Origin: Sialis fuliginosa
Lineage: Eukaryota > Arthropoda > Insecta > Megaloptera > Sialidae
Reading direction: 5' to 3'
NCBI GenBank assembly: GCA_961205875.1
Contig: OY540812.1
Location: 17,608,001 to 17,672,000, forward strand
DNA length: 64,000 bases
Part shown: positions 50,041 to 58,639 of the stretch, piece after piece
Position numbering within the stretch: position 1 is the first letter of the stretch
Layout: the number at the start of each line of letters is the position of its first letter
Notes under the pieces: generated by a model
What the model saw: the letters and a program-made list of their open reading frames with translations, nothing else
The model's database searches: none
What the model was told of the DNA's origin: nothing
Translations under genes and position numbers: made by a program

Positions 50041-50240
50041 GAAGAACGTTGATATTTTTTTTTCACTAATGGGTAGATTAAGTTTAGGTGTATAATTTGT
50101 GAATATTTTGCGTAAATTTCATGAAGTCGGAAAATAACAGTTCGTGGTGAACCGTGTGTTGTGAGCATGTTGGTTGGGAATGATTATTTTATATTTAATT
50201 AAATTAATATCTCCGGGTAACACAGGGTCCAATGCGCTAG
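50041..50240 (+). mobile_element. Helitron family 2 3' end fragment
   Basis: Ends CCGGGTAACACAGGGTCCAA then TGCGCTAG, the 3' end of the family-2 Helitron at 16944-17288, with a weaker version of its hairpin. TAGGTGTATAATTTGTGAAT resembles the matching internal part there. The 5' TC end is not found, so only the 3' part is called; the left limit is approximate. Confidence 0.5.
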
Positions 50241-50970
50241 TATATTATAAAGCTCTACGTCTCTGTTTGTGTCTGCCAGTTAGTGCGCGTATAACTCGAG
50301 AACCACTTATCCGATTTACGTGTTTTTTTTTATTAATTCATAGATAAGTTCTCTGGCCAGGTGATAGGATATATTTTGTTACGTTAGGTAACATAAGGAA
50401 TAAGCAGAAAAAAGTATGACGCCAGCGCGCTCTTTTTCATTACGCTGTCTAAACCGTTAAATACTGAACAAAATAATGTAGTAAAAAATTATGTAGAATC
50501 AAAAGATCTAAAATAAAGTCCGTGATACCATAATATCTAACTTTTATATTTAAGCTACAATGACTGCTTTTATGTTACAAAGAAAATTAAAAATATTTGT
50601 TTACGTGGACTTATGATCTCCAAAACATTAATCCTTATCGAAATATATGATTTCATCGTCATAAGTACTTAATGTAGATATAATTTGCCTTTTACAGCAT
50701 CCAATTTGGTCTTATAGTGTAGGAAATAACATGAAATAAATAATATGTTACTGTAATATTATTGAAAAACCGTGTTGGAGCACGGGGCAGGAAAGAGCAA
50801 TTTGTGTGCAGAACAAAAATTATTTGTATCTACTATTTGTTCTGATTCGTTTTTGTCAGGTATTAAAAGTGTTGATTATTATTATTACAATAATAATTAA
50901 TCGTGTTTGTACTTAGTTCAACTATATTTTTCAAAAATTCTAAACAAAACTCAGTACTCTGCGAAGCTAG
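50241..50970 (+). mobile_element. Helitron family 1, copy 3 (degraded)
   Basis: Begins TATATTATAAAGCTCTACGT directly after the CTAG of the family-2 Helitron end and finishes GCGAAGCTAG before T. It shares ACTCGAGAACCACTTATCCG, the AATCCTTATCGAAAT stretch and CATCCAATTTGGTC with copies 1 and 2. The 3' hairpin is partly deleted and the TCTG tract is absent. Its middle (50720-50815) differs from the other copies. Confidence 0.75.
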
Positions 50971-51611
50971 TTAATTTATGAATTGAAAACTGGGAATAGA
51001 AATCGAGAAAATCTAATTAATTTAATTATATAAGAGTCATTCCATGTATAATCATCAAATTTATTAAAATATAGAAGTTGCACTGTTTTTAATTTTGATG
51101 AAAGTTTAATCAGTTGTTATTATACTTATTAGATAGCAGAAACTGTACTTAGAAAAATTTTAATGGCCATAGTTCGGGGGTGGTGACCATTTTACCCTCT
51201 TAAGGTATGAAGATTTCGTCGATTTTCAACGTTTTTTCAACTCGCTATAGCACGCGTTCTAATAAAGCAATTACAACGAGCTTAATGTCATTTGAAAGAC
51301 TAAAGAATCTAGTTTCAATTGATCTAGCACAATTTAAAGTTTAAATTATTTTTTTTGTAGATAGAGGCTTTTCAAATTTATTAATAAAATTGTCATTTTT
51401 TCTATTTTTCGAAATTTATTGTGGCTCTAAGGTTAAACTGAGAAAGCTATAATTATGTGTAAGTTATGTTCATTTATAGTACTCAGTACCCACAAAAAAT
51501 CAGCTTGATTGATGCACATCTTTTATTAAAAAAATTTATTTAAATATCGCAAAAATCACGAAAACACCAAAATTAGCTGTTTTCGAAGCAAAAAAAAGTT
51601 ATGTGGGGGAC

Positions 51612-52434
51612 GAGATAAAATTCTGAATTTTTTTTTACAAATGCTCTAAATAGTTATCTTTGAAGGCCTTATAGATTCGTTTTGTTATTTTCATTTTTAT
51701 AGCAACCAGAATTTTTTTTTAAATTTAAAAAAATACGAAAACTTCAAAAACGGTTATTTTTAAACATAATACAAAAATATGTTGGGCACGAGATAGAATT
51801 CTGAATTTTTGTTTACAAATGCTCTAAATAGTTATCTTTGAAGGCCTTAATGATTCGTTTTGTTATTTTCATTTTTATAGTAACCAGAATTTTTTTTTTT
51901 AATTTAAAAAAATACGAAAACTTCAAAAACGGTTATTTTTTAAACAATACAAAAATATGTTGGGCACGAGATAGAATTCTGAATTTTTTTTTACAAATGC
52001 TCTAAATAGTTATCTTTGATGGCCTTATAGATTCGTTTTGTTATTTTCATTTTTATAGCAACCAGAATTTTTTTTTAAATTTAAAAAAATACGAAAACTT
52101 CAAAAACGGTTATTTTTAAACATAATACAAAAATATGTTGGGCACGAGATAGAATTCTGAATTTTTTTTTTACAAATGATCTAAATAGTTATCTTTGAAG
52201 GCCTTAATGATTCGTTTTGTTATTTTCATTTTTATAGCAACCAGAATTTTTTTTTTATTTAAAAAAATACGAAAACTTCAAAAACGGTTTTTTTAAACAT
52301 AATACAAAAATACGTTGGGCACGAGATAGAATTCTGAATTTTTTTTATAACTGCTTTAAGTAATTAACTTTAAAGGCCAATTGGCTTTTTCTTGTTATTT
52401 TCATTTTTCTAGTCACCAGACTTTTTTTAAATCC
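51612..52434 (+). repeat. 178-bp tandem units, left arm
   Basis: Four full units and a diverged fifth, each starting GAGATARAATTCTGAATTTT and containing CTCTAAATAGTTATCTTTGA and ACGAAAACTTCAAAAACGG. Neighbouring units are nearly identical; the innermost is most diverged. Confidence 0.92.
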
Positions 52435-52907
52435 TTAAAAGTGTAAAAACTCAGATATTGTACTAATCAATACTAAAGAGAATCTAAATTAACAAATCTT
52501 ACACTTAATAATAGTATTTACTATTTCGGATTGAGTTTGATATTTTTTCAACTTTTTGATCAATTTCATTTTTTCTCTTTGATAGGTAAAGGTAGTTTTT
52601 TAATTACAACAGGAGATTCATTCAAAACAGCACAAACTTGGTTGATTTTTCAAATACAGGGTTCAAATATTTCATCCCTGATATAGTAAATAATTAATTT
52701 TTTGGACATCACGACAATATTCATAATGAAAAGTAATATTTATAAAAAAATATATAATATTAAACCTTTCACAGAAGAATAATAAGTATACTTCAAAATC
52801 AATTTAACAATTAATTTATTTGTATGCTTTAACATCATAAATATAATAATAATAATAATAATAATAATATAACACATAATTTTTTTTTGTTTATTTTCGA
52901 AAATACA

Positions 52908-53740
52908 TGATTTAAAAAAAATCTGGTGACTAGAAAAATGAAAATAACAAGAAAAAGCCAATTGGCCTTTAAAGTTAATTACTTAAAGCAAATATAAAAA
53001 AAAATTCAGAATTCTATCTCGTGCCCAACATATTTTTGTATTGTTTAAAAAATAGCTGTTTTTGAAGTTTTCGTATTTTTTTAAATTTAAATAAAAAATT
53101 CTGGTTGCTATAAAAATGAAAATAACAAAACGAATCTATAAGGCCATCAAAGATAACTATTTAGAGCATTTGTAAAAAAAAATTCAGAATTCTATCTCGT
53201 GCCAAACATATTTTTGTATTATGTTTAAAAATAACCGTTTTTGAAGTTTTCGTATTTTTTTAAATTTAAAAAAAAATTCTGGTTGCTATAAAAATGAAAA
53301 TAACAAAACGAATCTATAAAGCCTTCAAAGATAACTATTTAGAGCATTTGTAAAAAAAAATTCAGAATTCTATCTCGTGCCCAACGTATTTTTGTATTGT
53401 TTAAAAAATAGCTGTTTTTGAAGTTTTCGTATTTTTTTAAATTTAAATAAAAAATTCTGGTTGCTATAAAAATGAAAATAACAAAACGAATCTATAAGGC
53501 CATCAAAGATAACTATTTAGAGCATTTGTAAAAAAAAATTCAGAATTCTATCTCGTGCCAAACATATTTTTGTATTGTTTAAAAAATAACCGTTTTTGAA
53601 GTTTTCGTATTTTTTTAAATTAAAAAAAAAAATTCTGGTTGCTATAAAAATGAAAATAACAAAACGAATCTATAAGGCCTTCAAAGATAACTATTTAGAG
53701 CATTTGTAAAAAAAAATTCAGAATTTTATCTCGTCCCCCA
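52908..53740 (-). repeat. 178-bp tandem units, right arm, with two-unit periodicity
   Basis: Inverted copies of the left-arm units. Variants alternate: units with GTGCCCAAC and AATAGCTG (near 53017 and 53372) alternate with units having GTGCCAAAC and AATAACCG (near 53197 and 53550), implying duplication of a ~356-bp dimer. Confidence 0.82.
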
Positions 53741-54305
53741 CATAACTTTTTTTTGCTTCGAAAACAGCTGATTTTGGTGTTTTCGTGATTTTTGCTATAT
53801 TTAAATAAATTTTTTTAATAAAAGATGTGCATCAATCAAGCTGATTTTTTGTGGGTACTGAGTACTATAAATGAACATAACTTACACATAATTATAGCAT
53901 TCTCAGTTTAACCTTAGAGCCACAATAAATTTCGAAAAATAGAAAAAATGACAATTTTATTAATAAATTTGAAAAGCCTCTATCTACAAAAAAAATAATT
54001 TAAACTTTAAATTGTGCTAGATCAATTGAAACTAGATTCTTTAGTCTTTCAAATGACATTAAGCTCGTTGTAATTGCTTTATTAGAACGCGTGCTATAGC
54101 GAGTTGAAAAAACGTTGAAAATCGACGAAATCTTCATACCTTAAGAGGGTAAAATGGTCACCACCCCCGAACTATGGCCATTAAAATTTTTCTAAGTACA
54201 GTTTCTGCTATCTAATAAGTATAATAACAACTGATTAAACTTTCATCAAAATTAAAAATGGTGCAACTTCAGCACCTTGATGATTTTATATGGAATGACC
54301 CATAA

Positions 54306-54767
54306 AGCTTATTATATTAGAGCACATTATTATAAATATAATTTACAATAAAAACAATACGGTATATTTACTTGCTGTTTATATATGTTTAAAATTATAT
54401 AAACATGTAAGTATGAAAATGTATAGTTGGAGTGTTAAATATGACTCCAGAGAAATTTTATGAAAAATAATATTTGACATATCTGATATTATAACTTTTC
54501 ACATCACACACATTCGTTTTTTGCGCACAGTAAAGTATACGTAATGTGTGAAAATGCTCCTCGAGTGAAATTCTTCAAACAAGAAACGTCACTAGCATTC
54601 AGGGTCTGGCGAGGATTGAACCTGTGACCTTTAGACGCTCAAAACAAATGCGTTGTCATTGCCAACAAGTGACATTACTTATTGGATTGGAAAACAAAAA
54701 CCGAGAGTGAATCGTTCCCCTTAATTAGTTCTAATAGTTCTAACGCTCTATCTCTCTCTATCTACAT
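54306..54767. other. Gene-free stretch with a tRNA-like trace
   Basis: At 54600-54668, minus strand, AGGTTCAATCC (box B) lies about 45 bases after GTTGGCAATGA, loosely like a tRNA-derived SINE. The pairing is weak. No gene is supported. Confidence 0.25.
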
Positions 54768-55758
54768 CAGTGGTGGTTCGTGAAGAGGGTTGATTTACGT
54801 TTACAAGTTAAGTGGTGTACCTAATTATAGTTCGAACTTTTTGTTTTCTAGAATGTCCTTATTGTTCTTCAGTAATTATATTTTATAAAAAATGTACGGT
54901 TTTATCATGATTTATAGTTTGATTGATATTTAGCTTTGTTGTTTACAACCAGCGCCGACTTTAGGGGAGGGGGGGGCGAACCAGGACGACCGCCCTGGGG
55001 CGCCAAGCCAGGTGGGGCGGCGCACAATGGGGCATAAGTGACTTTTTGGTTCAAATCAGTGTACAGGCTGTAATTTTAGAGTAAACTTTCTATCTGTTAA
55101 ATCCGATTAAACAAAAAATATAGCGAAATATAAACAATTTTAATTTTAAAAAAATCAAAGAAAAATCGATCATTTGATGGCTGCTAACTAACAAATCCTT
55201 ATTCAGAAACCCAGAAAATCTTTACTAAGGTATTAGCTGAGATATTAACTAATCAACTTATTTGTTAATTTATCAATTTTAATTTGTTAATAATAGACGG
55301 TCTTAGGGCATTTTATAGTCTTAAAATTAATGATTATTTAGTTAAAACTAATACTTGGTTCCTAGGCTGTTTAATTTATTTATTGTTTTAGTAGTTTTGT
55401 GTCAAGTCAGAACAAACAAATTATAATCAGACAAAAATTCTAAAATTTATCAAAATTGATTAGATACATTGTCTAGAAAACAGAGCCTACAGATTTATAT
55501 ATTAGTATTGAAAGTGTATGTTTAAGAGTAACGAAAACAATTTTCAGCTCATATGTTTATATCTAAATAATAATATTGCAAGTATAAACAATCAATAAAA
55601 AATGTACTATATTGATTCAAGTAGGTAAACAAAATTAAATGTATCTACATTTATTAAATTAAAATATATACATTACATGTACTAGAATAGTAAACTATGT
55701 AGATATCTTTTCATATTTTTAGAAACTATAAATTTGAGTCGTGCACGAACCGCTACTG
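54768..55758. mobile_element. Probable hAT element (991 bp)
   Basis: Left end CAGTGGTGGTTCGTG and right end (reverse complement) CAGTAGCGGTTCGTG match at 13 of 15. The flanking 8-mers ATCTACAT and CACTCTAT agree at only 4 positions, so target evidence is weak. A GGCGCC-family hAT end (CAGCGCCGACTTTAGGGG) starts at about 54952 inside it. Confidence 0.55.
54952..55040. mobile_element. hAT end fragment (GGCGCC family)
   Basis: CAGCGCCGACTTTAGGGG followed by a G-run and CCCTGGGGCGCCAAGCC matches the left end of the 3257-3984 element (CAGGGCCGGCC..., CCTGGGGCGCCAA). No matching right end was found. Confidence 0.55.
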
Positions 55759-56104
55759 CACTCTATTAAAATTTTCAATAACATGGTAATTTCAGTTTTC
55801 ACTCTATGTTGATTGGCTTATTGAATAATTATTACTGTGAACTTTACGCAAAAAATATCAATTTATGAATCTTATAGTTTTATAGTATGAATAAATGTAT
55901 CTTAAGTGTCGATATTTCCATTTTAATGGCGGAATCAGTTCTATTAACTACATCTATATTTTATATCGATTAATTTAATAATGAAATCAAAAATATATAC
56001 ATATATTGTTAATAATACTTAACGGAGTTGATAACAATGAATAAATGTAATATAATTGTTATATTATAAAATGCCAGCTGTTACCCGCGACTACATTCGC
56101 GTCA

Positions 56105-56133
56105 TCCTTAATATATATAAAGCTCAACGTCTC

Positions 56134-56175
<42 letters not shown>

Positions 56176-57006
56176 CGTTAGTTACCTTATCACTCGAGAA
56201 CCACTTATCCGATTTACGAGTTTTTTTTTTTAATTCATAGGTACGTTCTCTGGCCAGGTTATAGGCTATATTTTATTACGTTAGGTAACATAACAACAAA
56301 GCAGTGACGATAATAGTAAATCAAGTCGGAAAAAATTTTGCCGTCGGCGCGCTGTTTTGTAATACGCTGCCTAAACCGTTCAATATAGAACAAAATAATG
56401 TATTAAAGAATTGTGCAGAATCAAAAGTTCTACAATTAAGTCCGCGACACCATATGTCTAACTTTTATATTTAAGCCACAATTACTACTTTTATGTTACT
56501 AAGAAAACATAAAATATTTGGGATCTGTTTACGTGGAATTATGACATGCAAAACATTAATCCTTATCGAAATAAATGATTTCATCGTCATAAGTACTTAA
56601 TGTAGATATAATTTGCCATTTACAGCATCCAATTTGGTCGTATAGTTTAGAAAATATCGAAATGTATGTTATACGGGAAAATATTATTCGTGCGATGGTG
56701 ACCCGCTTATGGCGATGGAACGTACCAACTAGAAGCGAAGGGCAGAGGGAAGGGAACAGGCCGGTATTCTTTTGATTGTCAATTGTTTATTTTGTTTTCA
56801 ATAATTAACTTTTAAATTTAAATAGAACAAAAATTATTTATACTTTTTGTTCTGATTCGTTTTTGTTAGGTAGGTAATTTAAGTGTTATTTGGTTTTTAT
56901 TACATTAATAACTAATCGCGTTTGTAATTAATTCAACTATATATTTTTTAAATCCTAAACAATAATTCCGTAGTCCACGCGAGCGAAGCCGCGTGGGCCC
57001 AGCTAG
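56105..57006 (+). mobile_element. Non-autonomous Helitron, family 1, copy 2
   Basis: Starts TCCTTAATATATATAAAGCT after A (56104), ends CAGCTAG before T (57007). The 3' hairpin CCACGCG / CGCGTGG is perfect over 7 bp. A (TCTG)n tract of about 10 units lies at 56134-56175. Strongly similar to copy 1 except for about 56655-56780, which is unrelated and GC-richer. Confidence 0.88.
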
Positions 57007-57026
57007 TAATATATATTTATATAATG

Positions 57027-57325
57027 ATGTCCGGTATTATAAAGGAGCTAGCAAGCACTTTCAAATGAAGTATTAATTCTGTGATAGTATCTGTGGATTA
57101 GTTATGGTATTTAGAGCAGTGATACTTATACTTATTGTAACAGTTGACGATTCTGACAGTACAAAATAATCTTCATAATATCGCCACTGTTCACATACCA
57201 CGCGTGTGCGAAAATTGTTAAACACTTCATGAAACTTCAAGGGAACTGTCAGATAGTTTAGAAACCTCATTTGAATGTGCTTACTAGCTAGCAAATTTTG
57301 TTAGCTCGTTTATAATACTGGTCAT
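57027..57325 (+). mobile_element. MITE pair member, copy 2
   Basis: Homologous to 39831-40163 throughout, with inverted ends ATGTCCGGTATTATAAA and ATGACCAGTATTATAAA. It begins 20 bp after the Helitron end at 57006. The 73-aa minus frame here is part of the repeat. Confidence 0.75.
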
Positions 57326-57469
57326 AAGATTTATATTGTACGCGTGGAATTTAGGTTAGATAGGAGCTGTCATCCATGAAGAAGAAGAATAAGGCTAGGC
57401 AATACAGATTTATGTTAAGTAGATAAAACAAGTCATGGGTATTAATGTCACATACCAATTTTTTTATAC

Positions 57470-57617
57470 AATAAATTTTTCGGGATACGAAGTAGCCTGT
57501 GTCCTTCCTCAGGATGCAAGCTATTTCCCTGCCAAATTTAATCAAGATCGGTTGAGCGGTTTAGCCGTAAAAAGGTAACAAACAGACAGTTACATTTTCG
57601 CATTTATAATATTAGTA
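57470..57617 (+). mobile_element. RTE-type retroposon 3' end
   Basis: Order of motifs: GAAGTAGCCTGTGTCC, GCTATTTCCCTGCCAAATTT, AATCAAGATCGGTTGAGCGG, GTAACAAACAGACAG, TTCGCATTTATAATATTAGT. This is the characteristic 3' end of RTE-clade LINEs and the SINEs they mobilise in insects, with an imperfect ATGGAT tail. No coding part is retained. Confidence 0.75.
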
Positions 57618-58450
57618 TGGATAGTATGGATTAATTTTCAACGAATTATATCAGTTATTTAATTTTCACATCTTTAAAAATTTTATTTAACACATTTGTC
57701 TAGTTTTAGAGTGGGTACAGTTATATAAATAAAGGTTTATTAATTTATATATCGACATGCTATATATCTACATTTTATTATTTATATATTTGTTTTATAC
57801 TTAATTAGTAAGTTTGCAAATAATAGGTAAATAAGGTATATAAAAAATAAATATTTAAAATTGGTTCGTTGTATATCGAAAATTTTTTTAGAACATAAAT
57901 TTTAGATAATATTATCTAAATTTTTTAATTAACTTTTTATTTTATTTTTTATTTATAAATTTCATCATTTTGATTGTAGATCATTCATAGACCGACAGAC
58001 ACACAGAAGGCATTGGCCGTAATGATGTTTATTTCGTATATGTATCAAAGAGGTAGAGAGAGAGAGAGAGAGAGACATTTTATTTATTTATAATTAAAAT
58101 GCTATACATTCACAATATACTACTTTTTAGACAATTATTGTTTGAAAATAAGATAAATTGACTATAACATCTACAAAATCTACATATTTTGAACATTACA
58201 ATGTGTTTCAGATGAAAGACAACTCGTTTGTTTCTTAGCAAATTAAAAAAAACATAAAATATTACTTGCCAACCTTATAAACAATCGATAAACATCATGA
58301 TTACACATATATTTTTGTGAACTATGAAGATGGGCAGTAAAAAATTACAGAACAAAAAATGGAACCGGTTATATCACTTAGCGCGCACAAATACACTCTC
58401 AGTATCAACGCTTAATCTAATTAATTCGTAAAAGTAGTACAAAAGAAAAT
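57618..58450. other. Gene-free AT-rich stretch
   Basis: A (GA)n microsatellite sits at 58050-58073, and a CGACAGACACACAG tail at 57991. No gene is supported. Confidence 0.5.
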
Positions 58451-58455
58451 CTTAC

Positions 58456-58536
58456 ATGAGGATCAGCAACCGGCAAGGATTGGGCCAATGCTATCAAAAC
58501 AGCAATAACCAAAACCCCAGCTAATGTGGACACCAT
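58456..58536 (-). CDS. Signal-peptide first exon, probably of protein C
   Basis: A 27-codon minus-strand exon from ATG 58536 to a GTAAGA donor at 58455-58450. It encodes a clean signal peptide (MVSTLAGVLVIAVLIALAQS) followed by LPVADPH, ending in phase 0. The nearest downstream minus-strand acceptor with a coding exon in matching phase is 49768, whose GGHHHHH would continue naturally from ADPH, giving a mature His/Gly-rich protein as in peptides A and B. That needs an 8.7 kb intron, far longer than in A or B, explained by the transposons in it. Alternatively this is a first exon whose own partner has been lost. The exon itself is convincing; the link is an inference. Confidence 0.62.
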
Positions 58537-58622
58537 CTTGTATTATCAGATATAAAAATCGGCACAAACAACACTAAAGGATACACTGTCGATATATGTA
58601 TGTTTTTGAACCAGGATATATT

Positions 58623-58634
58623 TGTTTATATATA
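58623..58634 (-). promoter_or_regulatory. Candidate TATA box for the 58536 exon
   Basis: TATATATAAACA on the minus strand about 90 bp upstream of the ATG, the spacing seen for peptides A and B. A CAGTG initiator candidate lies near 58587. Confidence 0.45.
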
Positions 58635-58639
58635 CGAGT

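Larger units (their letters stand above)
51034..54301. mobile_element. Foldback element with ~1.4 kb arms and 178-bp tandem units
   Basis: Ends GAGTCATTCCATGTATAATC and, in reverse complement, GGTCATTCCATATAAAATC, flanked by ATAA on both sides (51030-51033, 54302-54305). The left arm (51034 to about 52434) and right arm (about 52908 to 54301) are inverted copies, each holding about five tandem units of 177-180 bp. Unit starts in the left arm are near 51612, 51790, 51968, 52146, 52323; in the right arm near 53017, 53197, 53372, 53550, 53728. The ~475-bp centre has no gene. The layout is like Drosophila FB or Galileo elements, but the 4-bp target does not fit the P superfamily, so classification is open. 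It lies in the proposed intron of gene C. Confidence 0.88.

Noticed and set aside
54600..54668. tRNA gene on the minus strand
   Set aside because: Box B-like AGGTTCAATCC is present but acceptor and anticodon stems do not pair; at most a tRNA-derived trace.
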